Shown here one piece after another: positions 10,497 through 24,561 of a DNA stretch of 45,842 nucleotides. This DNA comes from Planctomycetota bacterium (GTDB lineage: Bacteria > Planctomycetota > JAFGQW01): NCBI GenBank assembly GCA_016935485.1, contig JAFGQW010000205.1:1-45842 (forward strand), written 5' to 3'. The notes beneath the pieces were generated by a model. The model was not told the DNA's origin and did not search any database. It saw nothing but the letters and a program-made list of their open reading frames with translations. The first letter of the stretch is position 1; every line of letters starts with the position of its first letter. A program made the position numbers and the translations under genes.

Positions 10497-13400
10497 TCAC
10501 GCCGCATCGCCACCCGCGGCGGCCGCCGCGGACGCCTCCGGGTCGTCCACCGGCAGCTCGGACGGCGCCGTTCCGCCGAGCAGCTCCGCGGCCATCTCCT
10601 GTGCCGGCCGCCGCTTGATGAGCTCGGAACGGTAGTAGCGCTTGAAGCCGGTTCCCGCCGGCACCAGGTGGCCGAGGATCACGTTCTCCTTGAGTCCCGC
10701 CAGGCGGTCCACCTTGCCGGCGATCGCCGCCTCCGTGAGCACCTTGGTGGTCTCCTGGAAGCTCGCGGCCGAGATGAAGCTGTCCGATTGCAGGCTCGCC
10801 TTGGTGATCCCGAGCAGGACCGGCGAGGCCTTGGCGGGCTTGCCGCCCTCGCCCAGCACCCGCTCGTTCTCCTGGCGGAACCGGACCTTGTCGACGACGA
10901 TGCCCGGCAGGAACTCGGTGTCGCCGGCGTCCTCGATCTTCACCTTGCGCAGCATCTGGTTCAAGATGACCTCGATGTGCTTGTCGTCGATGCTCACACC
11001 CTGTGAGCGGTAGACATTCTGGACCTCGCGCAGCAGGTACTCCTGGAGCTTGGTTTCCCCCGAGATGCGCAGGATGTCCTGCGGCACCATCGGCCCGTCC
11101 ACCAGCGCATCCCCGGCCCGGACCGGATCGCCCGAGTGGACGCGGAGGTGCTTGCCGTGCGGCACCAGGTGCTCCTTCTCGATGCCGGACTCGTTGCGGA
11201 CGATGACGGTGCCCTTGCCGCGTCGCTTCTCGCCGAGCTGGCAGATCCCGTCGATCTCCGCGATCACCGCCGGGCCGCGCGGCTTGCGCGCCTCGAAGAT
11301 CTCGGTCACCCGCGGCAGGCCGCCGGTGATGTCCTGGGTGCCGGTGATGGCGCGCGCCGTTTTTGCGAGCAGCGTGCCGGCCACCACGCGGGCGCCGTCA
11401 TCCACCTCGATGTGCGCCTTCTCGGGAATGGAATACCACGCGAGCGGCTTGCCGTCGTCGTCCTTGACCGCGATCTGCGGGTGGAGGTCACCCTTGTGCT
11501 CCATGATCACCTTGCGGAGCTTGGCGGAGCCGGGGTCCTGCTCGTACTTGAGGGTTTCGCCCTCGACGATGTCCTCGAACGCGATCACGCCGTCGGTCTC
11601 CGCCAGGATCGGGATGTTGTGCGGATCCCAGTGGACGAGCGCCGTGCGGGCCTTGACTTCCTGGTCCTCCTCGACCAGCACGTTGCTGCCAACCGGCACG
11701 GTGTAGCGGTCGAGCTCGCGGCCCTTCTGGTCCTCGATGATGATCTCGCCGTTGCGCTTGAGGACGACCTTCTGGCCCTCGGGATTGACCACGACCCGGA
11801 GGTGGATGAACTTCACGACGCCGCCGCGCTTGGCCTTGATCTCGGCCTCCTCCACCGCGCGACTCGCGGTGCCGCCGATGTGGAAGGTGCGCATGGTGAG
11901 CTGGGTGCCGGGCTCGCCGATCGATTGGGCCGCGATGATGCCGACCGCCGTGCCCACCTCGACCAGGCGGCCGGTGCTGAGGTCCGCGCCGTAGCAGCGC
12001 GCGCACAGCCCGTGCGGCGCTTCGCACACGAGCGGGCTTCGCACCCGGATCTTCTCGTGGCCGAGCGCCTCGATCTGGCGGGCCACGTCCTCGGCGATGA
12101 CCTCGTTTTCGCGCACGATCAGCTCGTCGTTCACGACGTCGCGGATGTGGTCGCGCGCGGAGCGACCGGTGATGTTGCGCGCCAGCGACACCTCCACCTT
12201 GTCGCCCTTGTAGACGATGCCCTTGGCCGCGCCCTGGAGCGTGCCGCAATCCTCGATCGTGATCACCACGTTCTGCGCCACGTCGGCGAGCTTGCGGGTG
12301 AGGTACCCCGAGTCCGCCGTCTTGAGCGCCGTGTCCGCCAGCCCCTTGCGCGCGCCGTGCGTGGAGCTGAAGTACTCCAGCACCTTGAGCCCCTCGCGAA
12401 AGCTCGCCTTGATGGGCGTCTCGATGATGATGCCGGACGGCTTGGCCATGAGCCCGCGCATGCCCGCCAGCTGGCGGATCTGCTCGATCGAGCCGCGGGC
12501 GCCCGACTGCGCCATGAGGAAGACCGGATTGACGTAGGGGCGGCCGTCCCGCACGTCGTTCTTCAATTCCTCCATGAGCGCCTCGCCGATCACCTGGCGC
12601 ACGTGCGTCCACAGATCGATGACCTGGTTGTAGCGCTCGCCGTCGGTGATCACCCCCTTCGTGAAGTTGGCCTCGATGCCGGTGACCTGCTTGTCGGCCG
12701 CCGCGAGGATCTTCTTCTTCTGCGACGGCACCAGCATGTCGCTCTTGGAGAAACTCAGCCCCGAGCGGGTCGAGTAGTGGAAACCGAGGTCCTTCAAGTT
12801 GTCCAAGAGCTCGATCGTGCGCCGGTGTCCGAGGAACTTGTGACACTCGTAGATCGCCTCGTGGATGACGTTCTTCTTGAGCTCGAGGTTGAAGAACGGG
12901 GCGTCGGGCGGAATGATGTCGTTAAACAGCACCCGCCCCACGGAAGTGACGACGGGCTTGTCTCCCGCCGGCCGGCGGCCCTCGCGCGACACCACGATCC
13001 GCCTTCGCTCCAGCCGGAGCTTGATCTTGGCGTGCACCGCGACCTTGCCCTCCTCGAAGGCGAGGATCGCCTCGTGCGGGTCGGCGAACACCATTCCCTC
13101 GCCCCGCTGGTCGGGAAGCTGGATACTCAGGTAATAGCAGCCGAGCACGATGTCCTGACTCGGCGCGATGATCGGATTGCCGTGGGCCGGCGAGAAGATG
13201 TTGTGGGTCGACAGCATCAGCGTGCGGGCCTCGAGCTGCGCCTCGAAGCTCAGCGGCAGATGCACCGCCATCTGGTCGCCGTCGAAATCCGCGTTGAACC
13301 CGGCGCAGACCAGCGGATGGATCCGGATCGCGTTGCCCTCGACCAGCACCGGCTCGAAGGCCTGGATGCCCATCCGGTGGAGCGTCGGCGCCCGGTTGAG

Positions 13401-14651
13401 CATCACCGGGTGGTTGCGGATGACCTCCTCCAGGATGTCCCAGACCTCCTCGTCCTTCCGCTCGAGCATCTTCTTGGCGCTCTTGATCGTGTCGGCGTAG
13501 CCGAGCTCTTTCAAGCGCCGGATGATGAACGGCTGGAAGAGCTCGAGCGCGATCCGCTTGGGGAGCCCGCACTGATGAAGCTTCAGCTCCGGGCCGACCA
13601 CGATGACGCTCCGCGCGGAGTAGTCGACGCGCTTGCCAAGCAGGTTCTCGCGGAACCGGCCCTGCTTGCCCTTGATCATGTCGGTGAGCGATTTCAGCGG
13701 ACGGTTGGAAGAGCCGAGCACCGGCCGGCGGCAGCGCCCGTTGTCGAACAGCGCGTCCACGCTCTGCTGCAGCATGCGCTTCTCGTTGCGGATGATCACC
13801 TCGGGAGCGTTGAGGTCCAAGAGCTTCTTCAAGCGGTTGTTGCGGTTGATCAGCCGGCGGTAGAGGTCGTTGAGGTCGGAGGTGGCGAAGTTGCCGCTCT
13901 CCAGCAGCACGAGCGGGCGGAGATCCGGCGGGATCACCGGAATCGCGTCGAGGACCATCCACTCCGGGCGGTTCCTGGAGTCGCGCAGGTTCTCGACGGT
14001 CTGCAGCCGTTTGATGATGTCCTTGCGCCGCTGCTTGGACTTGGTCTCGGTGAGCTCGGTGCGGAGCTCCTCGCTGAGCCGCTCGAGATCGAGCCGCCCG
14101 AGCAGCTTCTTGATCGCCTCGGCCCCCATGTCGGCCGCAAACGCGTCACCCCACTTCTGGCGGGCCTGGCGGTACTCCTCCTCGCTCAGGAGCTGCTGCT
14201 CCTTCAAGTCGGTCGTGCCCGGGTCGACGACCACGTAGTCCTGGAAGTAGATCACCCGCTCGAGGTGCGAGGTCTTCATGGCGAGCAGCGTTCCCATGCG
14301 GCTCGGCATCGCTTTGAAGAACCAGATGTGGGCCACCGGCGCGGCCAGATTGATGTGGCCCATGCGTTTGCGGCGCACGCGGGAGTGGGTGACCTTGACG
14401 CCGCAGCGATCGCAGACGATCCCCTTGTACTTGATGCCCTTGTACTTGCCGCACGCGCACTCCCAGTCCTTCTCCGGACCGAAGATGCGCTCGCAGAACA
14501 GGCCGTCTTTCTCGGCCCGGTACGTGCGGTAGTTGATCGTCTCGGGCTTCTTGACCTCGCCGTAGCTCCAGCCCCGGATGTCCTCGGGACTCGCCAGGCG
14601 AATGGAGACCGCCGCGAACTCGTTGATGCGTTCGTAGCTCTGCTCGACCAT
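10497..14651 (-). CDS. rpoC: DNA-directed RNA polymerase subunit beta'
   Basis: [43 protein letters not shown]...[24 protein letters not shown]...[16 protein letters not shown]. Confidence 0.98.
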   Translation of the reverse strand: MVEQSYERINEFAAVSIRLASPEDIRGWSYGEVKKPETINYRTYRAEKDGLFCERIFGPEKDWECACGKYKGIKYKGIVCDRCGVKVTHSRVRRKRMGHINLAAPVAHIWFFKAMPSRMGTLLAMKTSHLERVIYFQDYVVVDPGTTDLKEQQLLSEEEYRQARQKWGDAFAADMGAEAIKKLLGRLDLERLSEELRTELTETKSKQRRKDIIKRLQTVENLRDSRNRPEWMVLDAIPVIPPDLRPLVLLESGNFATSDLNDLYRRLINRNNRLKKLLDLNAPEVIIRNEKRMLQQSVDALFDNGRCRRPVLGSSNRPLKSLTDMIKGKQGRFRENLLGKRVDYSARSVIVVGPELKLHQCGLPKRIALELFQPFIIRRLKELGYADTIKSAKKMLERKDEEVWDILEEVIRNHPVMLNRAPTLHRMGIQAFEPVLVEGNAIRIHPLVCAGFNADFDGDQMAVHLPLSFEAQLEARTLMLSTHNIFSPAHGNPIIAPSQDIVLGCYYLSIQLPDQRGEGMVFADPHEAILAFEEGKVAVHAKIKLRLERRRIVVSREGRRPAGDKPVVTSVGRVLFNDIIPPDAPFFNLELKKNVIHEAIYECHKFLGHRRTIELLDNLKDLGFHYSTRSGLSFSKSDMLVPSQKKKILAAADKQVTGIEANFTKGVITDGERYNQVIDLWTHVRQVIGEALMEELKNDVRDGRPYVNPVFLMAQSGARGSIEQIRQLAGMRGLMAKPSGIIIETPIKASFREGLKVLEYFSSTHGARKGLADTALKTADSGYLTRKLADVAQNVVITIEDCGTLQGAAKGIVYKGDKVEVSLARNITGRSARDHIRDVVNDELIVRENEVIAEDVARQIEALGHEKIRVRSPLVCEAPHGLCARCYGADLSTGRLVEVGTAVGIIAAQSIGEPGTQLTMRTFHIGGTASRAVEEAEIKAKRGGVVKFIHLRVVVNPEGQKVVLKRNGEIIIEDQKGRELDRYTVPVGSNVLVEEDQEVKARTALVHWDPHNIPILAETDGVIAFEDIVEGETLKYEQDPGSAKLRKVIMEHKGDLHPQIAVKDDDGKPLAWYSIPEKAHIEVDDGARVVAGTLLAKTARAITGTQDITGGLPRVTEIFEARKPRGPAVIAEIDGICQLGEKRRGKGTVIVRNESGIEKEHLVPHGKHLRVHSGDPVRAGDALVDGPMVPQDILRISGETKLQEYLLREVQNVYRSQGVSIDDKHIEVILNQMLRKVKIEDAGDTEFLPGIVVDKVRFRQENERVLGEGGKPAKASPVLLGITKASLQSDSFISAASFQETTKVLTEAAIAGKVDRLAGLKENVILGHLVPAGTGFKRYYRSELIKRRPAQEMAAELLGGTAPSELPVDDPEASAAAAAGGDAA

Positions 14652-14736
14652 CCGGCACGCTCCTCCTGGTCTCGGAGATCCTGTCCGCCTCCCGGTGGCG
14701 GCGGCCGCCCTGCAGGCGACGCGACCGCGCGCCCCG

Positions 14737-18492
<3,756 letters not shown>

Positions 18493-18687
18493 GCCTGTTG
18501 ACTCCTGTTGAGGTTCGCCCACCCTAGGGACATCGCCACTCCCGCCGGTCCGCGCCAGGTCGCCGCCTCGGTACGCACCGCCACCTGCCGTCCCGTTCCC
18601 CGCGGCAAGGACCGGCGCTTGCGCGCGGGATCAGGGCGGCGCGCCCGGCCGAGCGCATCCTGGACCGCCACCGGGCGAGCCCCGCGC

Positions 18688-19101
18688 CTACTTGAGAACG
18701 ACGGTGCCCCCGGCGGCCTCGAGCTCGGCCTTGAGTTTGTCGGCCTCCTCCTTGTCGAGGCCTTCCTTGACCGCCTTGGGCGCCCCATCCACCAGGTCCT
18801 TGGCCTCCTTCAGGCCGAGGTTCGTGTGGGCCCGCACCACCTTGATGACCTGGATCTTCTTGTCGCCCGCCTTCTCCAGGATCACATCGAAGCTGGTCTT
18901 CTCCTCGACGGCCTCCGCCGCCCCGGCCATGGCCGCCGTGGGCGCCACCATCGCCGCCACGGGCGCCGCGGCGCTGACTCCCCAGCGATCCTCCATGGCC
19001 TTGACCAGCTTGGCGGCCTGGCCGAGCGTGAGCCCGTCCAGCCGGGTGAAGATGCTCTCGAGATCGGCATCCAGCTCGATCCGCGTCGCCTCGTCGGACA
19101 T
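18688..19101 (-). CDS. rplL: 50S ribosomal protein L7/L12
   Basis: [72 protein letters not shown]. Confidence 0.96.
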   Translation of the reverse strand: MSDEATRIELDADLESIFTRLDGLTLGQAAKLVKAMEDRWGVSAAAPVAAMVAPTAAMAGAAEAVEEKTSFDVILEKAGDKKIQVIKVVRAHTNLGLKEAKDLVDGAPKAVKEGLDKEEADKLKAELEAAGGTVVLK

Positions 19102-19215
19102 GGGAAATGCCTCCATTCGCTTTGCCGGGCCTTCCCGCAGGGAACAGCCCGCTGATTGCACGCTTCGGGAACGGTCCAGCCGCTTCCCGCCGATCGCTCA
19201 CCGGCGGGCGCTCCG

Positions 19216-19755
19216 CTACTCCTCGCCCCCACCCGCCTTGTCGATCCTTGCCTGGATGGCCCGCGCCAGTCCACCCGTCACGCCGGCGATCGCCGCCGCC
19301 AGCCCGCGGGCCGGGCCGAGAACGGCCGCGGCCAGCTGCGCCCTGAGCTCGAGGCGGCCCGGCGTCCGCGCGAGCTGTTCCATGCCCGCCGGACCCAGGG
19401 CCAGGCCCTCCGACAGCCCGCCTTTCACGGTGACTCTGTGCGCCTTGTGCTGGTCGAGGTAGCCCCGGACCGCCTTGGCGGTCTGGACCCCCTCCAGGTC
19501 GCGCCCGTTAAACGCGATGGCCGTGGGCCCCACCAGCAGCGGGCGCACCGCCTCCAGCGTGAGCCCCCCCACCGCGTGGTGGGCCAGGCGATTGCGCAGC
19601 ACCCGGAGCCGCACCTCCCGCTCCCGGAGGTGGCGGCGGAAATCCTCCATCTCGGCCACCGTGAGCGGCGAGACATCCAGCAGCACGCAGGAACTCACGC
19701 CGCGTAGCTCCTGGCGGTACTCCGCGACCATCAGCGACTTGACGAGCTTCGACAC
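19216..19755 (-). CDS. rplJ: 50S ribosomal protein L10
   Basis: LREREVRLRVLRNRLAHHAVGG...LLVGPTAIAFNGRDLEGVQTAKAVRGYLDQHK; between rplA and rplL. Confidence 0.92.
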   Translation of the reverse strand: MSKLVKSLMVAEYRQELRGVSSCVLLDVSPLTVAEMEDFRRHLREREVRLRVLRNRLAHHAVGGLTLEAVRPLLVGPTAIAFNGRDLEGVQTAKAVRGYLDQHKAHRVTVKGGLSEGLALGPAGMEQLARTPGRLELRAQLAAAVLGPARGLAAAIAGVTGGLARAIQARIDKAGGGEE

Positions 19756-19769
19756 GGTCCCACCTCTCT

Positions 19770-20456
19770 CTAACCCGGAACCTGCACGCGAATCCCGGGC
19801 CCCATCGTCGTGGAGAGGGATACGTTCTCGATGTAGTTGCCCTTGGCGGCCGGCGGCCGAAGGCTCTTCACGTGGCCGAGGAACGCCTCGATGTTCAAGC
19901 GCAGGTCCTCGACCGGAAAGGACTTCTTGCCCATCGGGCCGTGGACGTTGCCGCCCGCGTCGGTGCGGAACTCGATCTTGCCCGCCGTGAACTCCCGCAC
20001 CGCCAGGCCGACGTTGTCGGTGACCGTGCCCGCCTTCGGCGAAGGCATCTTGCCCTTGGGCCCGAGCACCTTGCCGAGCTTGCCGACGAAGCGCATCGCC
20101 GCCGGCACGGCGATGGCGACGTCGAAGTCGAGCCAGCCGTCCTCGATCTTCTTCGCGAGCTCTGGGCCGCCCGCGGCCTGCGCACCGGCCGCGAGCGCTT
20201 CCTCGGCCTTGTCGCCCTCGGCGAAGACGATGACTCGCTTCTTCTTGCCGATCCCCTTGGGAAGCGCGATCGCGCCACGCACCATCTGATCGGACTGCTT
20301 GGGGTCGATGCCGAGCTTCAGGGCGATCTCGACGGTCTCGTCAAACCGCGCTGCCGGCATGCCCTTGAGCAGCGCGAGCGCCTCGGCGAGCGGCAACGCG
20401 GCCCGCCGGTCCCGTTTCCCAGCGGCCGCGCGGTATCGTTTGCTGTGCTTGCGCAT
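19770..20456 (-). CDS. rplA: 50S ribosomal protein L1
   Basis: MRKHSKRYRAAAGKRD...ARFDETVEIALKLGIDPKQSDQMVRGAIALPKGIGKKKRVIVFAEGDKAEEA...LGPKGKMPSPKAGTVT. Confidence 0.97.
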   Translation of the reverse strand: MRKHSKRYRAAAGKRDRRAALPLAEALALLKGMPAARFDETVEIALKLGIDPKQSDQMVRGAIALPKGIGKKKRVIVFAEGDKAEEALAAGAQAAGGPELAKKIEDGWLDFDVAIAVPAAMRFVGKLGKVLGPKGKMPSPKAGTVTDNVGLAVREFTAGKIEFRTDAGGNVHGPMGKKSFPVEDLRLNIEAFLGHVKSLRPPAAKGNYIENVSLSTTMGPGIRVQVPG

Positions 20457-20457
20457 G

Positions 20458-20892
20458 TCAGTCCAGCACCTCGATGCCACAGGACCGTGCCGTGCCGGCG
20501 ATGACGCGGCACGCCGCATCCAGCGTCGCGGCGTTGAGGTCCTTCCTCTTGATCTCGGCGATCTCCCGGACCTGCGCCGGGGTGACGCTCCCGACTTTCG
20601 CCTCCCGGACCGCCGCCGCGCCCTTGGCGACGCCGGCCGCCTTCTTGAGCAGGACCGCCGCCGGCGGACTCTTGGTGACGAACTCGAACGTGCGGTCCTT
20701 GTAGACGGTGATCACGACCGGAATGGTCATGCCGGCCGCCTCCCGGGTGGCCTCGTTGAACTTGCGGATGAACTCCCCGATGTTCACCCCGTGCTGGCCG
20801 AGCGCCGGCCCCACCGGCGGGGCCGGCGTCGCCTGTCCCCCGGCGCACTGCAGCTTGATCTTCGCCATCACCTCTTTGGCCATGGGAAACAC
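20458..20892 (-). CDS. rplK: 50S ribosomal protein L11
   Basis: [73 protein letters not shown]. Confidence 0.97.
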   Translation of the reverse strand: MFPMAKEVMAKIKLQCAGGQATPAPPVGPALGQHGVNIGEFIRKFNEATREAAGMTIPVVITVYKDRTFEFVTKSPPAAVLLKKAAGVAKGAAAVREAKVGSVTPAQVREIAEIKRKDLNAATLDAACRVIAGTARSCGIEVLD

Positions 20893-20913
20893 ACCCTCCC
20901 GGCGGCGGTGCCG

Positions 20914-21453
20914 TCAGAGATTCTCCACCTGCCAGTATTCCAGCTCCACCTGGGTGGATCGTCCGAAGATCGTCAGCATGACTTTGACGATCCCCTTGGC
21001 GGGCACGACCTCCTGGACGACGCCCGTGAAGTTCTCGAACGGCCCCTCCTTGATCTTCACGTTGTCGCCCGCGCTGAACTTGATCTCGAGCTTGGGCTTC
21101 TCGTCCTGACGCTCCATCACGTCAAGGATCTTGGCGACCTCCTCCTTGGACATCGGCGTCGGCCGGCCGTGCGCGCCGATGAAGTCGCCGATGCCGGGGG
21201 TCTCCCGAATCGCAAACCAAGCCTCGTCGTTGGGCTCCATCTCCACGAGGATGTAGCCCGGATACATCTTGCGCTTGGAGATGCGCGTCTTGCCGCCCTT
21301 CATCTCGCTGACGCGCTCGCTCGGGACCACGATGCGCGCGATGTACTGGTCCATGCCGATCAGCTTGATCCGCCGTTCGAGGTTCTCCTTGATGGTGTCT
21401 TCGCGGCCGCTCTGGACCCGAACCACGTACCATTCCTTATCCATGACGGCCAT
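20914..21453 (-). CDS. nusG: Transcription termination/antitermination protein NusG
   Basis: KEWYVVRVQSGREDTIKENLERRI...KMYPGYILVEMEPNDEAWFAIRETPGIGDFIGAHGRPTPMSKEEV...GDNVKIKEGPFENFTGVVQEV. Confidence 0.97.
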   Translation of the reverse strand: MAVMDKEWYVVRVQSGREDTIKENLERRIKLIGMDQYIARIVVPSERVSEMKGGKTRISKRKMYPGYILVEMEPNDEAWFAIRETPGIGDFIGAHGRPTPMSKEEVAKILDVMERQDEKPKLEIKFSAGDNVKIKEGPFENFTGVVQEVVPAKGIVKVMLTIFGRSTQVELEYWQVENL

Positions 21454-21455
21454 CC

Positions 21456-21896
21456 CTACAGCACCAGCCCGGTCAGCCAGCGCAGGATGAAATCGAACAG
21501 GAACAGAAGCAGCGCCAGCAGGATCGTGGTGAAGATCACCACGATGGAGGCGTTGGCCGTCTCCGGCCAGCTCGGCCAGGTGACCTTCTGGAGCTCCGAC
21601 TCGGTCTCGATCAGCAGGTCCGCCGCCTTCGGCCGGCCGAGAATATGGGCGGTCAGAAGCACCCCGCCGACCAACACCGTGACGGCAATCAGCAGCGCCA
21701 GGTTCACCTTGACATCCACCAGCGGCAGCATCAGCCCGGCGAGCGGCTCGCGAAACACCGGCCCCAGCGACGCCACGGTGAAGTAGAGCCCCCAGCAGCC
21801 GAAGGCGAGCAGCGCCGCAATCGCGGCCAGGCCCGTACCGCGAACCACCAGCCCCTGCTCGGACTTGTGCTTGAACAGCAGTTTCTTCAGCAGCAT
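21456..21896 (-). CDS. secE: Preprotein translocase subunit SecE (long form with additional N-terminal TM segments)
   Basis: C-terminal ETESELQKVTWPSWPETANASIVVIFTTILLALLLFLFDFILRWLTGLVL; upstream of nusG. Confidence 0.92.
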   Translation of the reverse strand: MLLKKLLFKHKSEQGLVVRGTGLAAIAALLAFGCWGLYFTVASLGPVFREPLAGLMLPLVDVKVNLALLIAVTVLVGGVLLTAHILGRPKAADLLIETESELQKVTWPSWPETANASIVVIFTTILLALLLFLFDFILRWLTGLVL

Positions 21897-21999
21897 CTCA
21901 CCGACTCAAACGGGATCCGGCCGCGCCGTGGCCTCGGCCGCGGGCCCCCACGCCCGCCGACCGCCACCAGCCGAGCCCGGACACCACCGGCGCGCCTGG

Positions 22000-23220
22000 C
22001 TACTCGATGATCGCGGTCACGACGCCGGAGCCGACCGTGCGGCCGCCCTCCCGGATCGCGAACCGCAGGTTCTCCTCCATCGCGATCGGCGTGATCAGGT
22101 GGATCTCGAAGCGGATATTGTCGCCGGGCATCACCATCTCGACTTCCTCACCCTCGTCGCCGAGTGCCGCGATCGTGCCGGTGACGTCGGTGGTCCGGAA
22201 GTAGAACTGCGGCCGATACCCCTTGAAAAACGGCGTGTGCCGCCCGCCCTCCTCCTTGGAGAGCACGTAGACCTCGGCCCGGAACTTGGTGTGCGGCGTG
22301 ATGCTGCCCGGGGCCGCGAGCACCTGCCCGCGCATCAACGCGTCCTTGTCGACGCCCCGCAGCAGCACCCCGATGTTGTCGCCGGCCTCGCCGTAGTCCA
22401 GCGTCTTCTGGAACATCTCGACGCCCGTGCAGACGGTCTTCGAGATCTGGTCCTGCATGCCGACGATGTCGAGCTGGTCGCCCATCTTGACCCGGCCGCG
22501 CTCCACGCGCCCGGTGCCCACGGTGCCGCGCCCCTTGATGCTGAACACGTCTTCCACGGGCATCAGGAAGGGCTTGTCCACGTCCCGCTGCGGCACCGGG
22601 ATGTAGTCGTCCAGCGCCTGGATCAGCCCGGCGATCGCCGCGTAGGACTCATCCTCCTTCTTGCTGGCATTGACGGCCTCCAGCGCCAGCAGCGCGCTGC
22701 CGCGGATCACGGGGATCTCGTCCCCGGGGAACTCGTACTTCGTGAGCAGCTCGCGGACTTCAATCTCCACCAGATCGAGGAGCTCGGGGTCGTCCACCGC
22801 GTCGCACTTGTTCATGAACACCACGATGCGCGGCACGCCCACCTGGCGCGCCAGCAGGATGTGCTCGCGCGTCTGCGGCATCGGGCCGTCGGTCGCGGCG
22901 ACCACCACGATCGCCCCGTCCATCTGGGCGGCGCCGGTGATCATGTTCTTGATGTAATCGGCGTGCCCGGGGCAGTCCACGTGCGCATAGTGACGGTTGG
23001 GAGACTCGTACTCTACGTGCGCCGTGGCGATGGTGATCCCGCGCTCGCGCTCCTCGGGAGCGTTGTCGATGGAATCGAACGAGCGGAACTTGGCCAGCCC
23101 GCCGTGAAAGGCGAGATAGCCGGTCATCGCCGCCGTCAGCGTCGTCTTGCCGTGGTCGATGTGCCCGATGGTTCCCACGTTGACGTGGGGTTTCTTTCTC
23201 TCGAACTTTTCCTTGGCCAT
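22000..23220 (-). CDS. tuf: Elongation factor Tu
   Basis: [34 protein letters not shown]...[49 protein letters not shown]. Confidence 0.98.
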   Translation of the reverse strand: MAKEKFERKKPHVNVGTIGHIDHGKTTLTAAMTGYLAFHGGLAKFRSFDSIDNAPEERERGITIATAHVEYESPNRHYAHVDCPGHADYIKNMITGAAQMDGAIVVVAATDGPMPQTREHILLARQVGVPRIVVFMNKCDAVDDPELLDLVEIEVRELLTKYEFPGDEIPVIRGSALLALEAVNASKKEDESYAAIAGLIQALDDYIPVPQRDVDKPFLMPVEDVFSIKGRGTVGTGRVERGRVKMGDQLDIVGMQDQISKTVCTGVEMFQKTLDYGEAGDNIGVLLRGVDKDALMRGQVLAAPGSITPHTKFRAEVYVLSKEEGGRHTPFFKGYRPQFYFRTTDVTGTIAALGDEGEEVEMVMPGDNIRFEIHLITPIAMEENLRFAIREGGRTVGSGVVTAIIE

Positions 23221-23447
23221 CTCGTCGTCTCCATGCTCGACAGAATCTGCTTCCCAGCCACCGTGGCGACTCCACCTGACAGGGCGAGGGCTCCGGCGAC
23301 AACCGCACACAGCACTGCCCCCGCCCCGCCTCGAGCGCTCCCGAGGCTCCGGTCGGGTAGAGCCGCGACCCTTCGCGTCGCTCCCGTCCACGTGTTCTAT
23401 TCGACTGGCTCCCCGCACGGCGCGAGGAGCACCATCCGGCGAAATGG

Positions 23448-23519
23448 AGCTGCAGGGGGGAATTGAACCCCCGACCTCATCCTTACCAAGGATGTGCTCT
23501 ACCCCTGAGCTACTGCAGC
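23448..23519 (-). tRNA. tRNA-Thr (anticodon GGT)
   Basis: Acceptor GCTGCAG/CTGCAGC; anticodon arm CATCC-TTGGTAA-GGATG; T-arm GGTTCAATTCC. Confidence 0.95.
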
Positions 23520-23655
23520 CCGACAGGGCGAGCGCCGGGCGCGGCGAGCCGCATCCGACGCGGCCGCCCCGGTGCGGCGACGCTCGATCCGCACCCGATC
23601 AGACGGCCGTCCCGGCCGCGCCCGCCGCGGCGCCGGACCGGCACATCGTCGATGG

Positions 23656-23726
23656 AGCGGGTGATGGGAATCGAACCCACACAACCAGCTTGGAAGGCTG
23701 GGGCTCTACCATTGAGCTACACCCGC
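23656..23726 (-). tRNA. tRNA-Gly (anticodon TCC)
   Basis: Acceptor GCGGGTG...CACCCGC; anticodon arm CCAGC-CTTCCAA-GCTGG; GGTTCGATTCC T-loop. Confidence 0.95.
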
Positions 23727-23947
23727 ACTGACCGGCCGGCAGGGGCGGACCAACAGCGCACACTCCTCCCGTCGTGGCAGCCAAGCGCAAAAAGTTAGCG
23801 CGGTGCGAAGCAAAGGCCAGCGAAAATAGCGAATCCCGCTCTTCGACGACGCCGCTGTCCGCTCGCCACGCGAGCGGCCCGTGCGCCACACCGCCCGGAC
23901 GGCAGAAGCCTAGCGGATCCAGACGCCTTCTCTGCGGATCGCAATGG

Positions 23948-24029
23948 TGGGCTGGGGTGGATTCGAACCACCGTAGGCAGTGCCAGCAGATTTACAGTCT
24001 GCCCCCTTTGACCACTCGGGAACCAACCC
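23948..24029 (-). tRNA. tRNA-Tyr (anticodon GTA)
   Basis: Class II tRNA with long variable arm; CAGACTGTAAATCTG anticodon arm; GGTTCGAATCC. Confidence 0.95.
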
Positions 24030-24178
24030 ACCGGGGTGCCAGCGAGCCCGCCCCGGACCTCGCGCCCTGCTGCCCGGACGGAAGCCTGCGGTCGGACTCC
24101 ACTCACCGAAAAGCGCCTATAACCCCTTCCGGCACCGATGGAAACCCAATTCCGACGTTTCTCGCCATCCGAGAAGCA

Positions 24179-24250
24179 AGCCAGCGGAGGGACTCGAACC
24201 CTCAACCCCCCGCTTACAAAGCGGGAGCTCTGCCGTTGAGCTACGCTGGC
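24179..24250 (-). tRNA. tRNA-Thr (anticodon TGT)
   Basis: Acceptor GCCAGCG/CGCTGGC; anticodon arm CCCGC-TTTGTAA-GCGGG; GGTTCGAGTCC. Confidence 0.95.
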
Positions 24251-24306
24251 GCCCTCATGCGGGTCCCGGCCGGTCACTCGACTTTTCCCCCCCGCAAGGG
24301 GCCGAA

Positions 24307-24335
24307 TCCATAACCGTTCCGGGCGAACCCGTCAA
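24307..24335 (-). promoter_or_regulatory. Putative promoter of the tRNA-Thr-Tyr-Gly-Thr-tuf transcription unit
   Basis: Minus strand TTGACG-N17-TATGGA about 57 nt upstream of tRNA-Thr(TGT). Confidence 0.4.
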
Positions 24336-24561
24336 GAACCCTGCCTGTCCGGAAACCGCCGCCTGCGCTGTCGCCGTCGTCCATCTTGACATCGTTAACT
24401 GTCTTTTTGACAGAGACTTGGATCGCCACCGCGCACCTGCGTCCCGGCGCGCCACGGCCCCGGCTACCCCGGGCCGCCGCGGCGAGGGCCCCGGCACGGC
24501 CGCCTCGGTTCACACCACCCGTTCCGCGGTCCGCAGCCCTCCGCCCGCCGCCGGATCTCGC

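Noticed and set aside
24399-24413. CTGTC-TTTTT-GACAG inverted repeat between mutS2 and the tRNAs as a terminator
   Set aside because: Only 5 bp of stem and no following U-tract in either direction
24255-24561. Possible frameshifted Smr domain after the MutS2-like gene
   Set aside because: Minus-strand frames contain no LDLHG or HGxG Smr motifs
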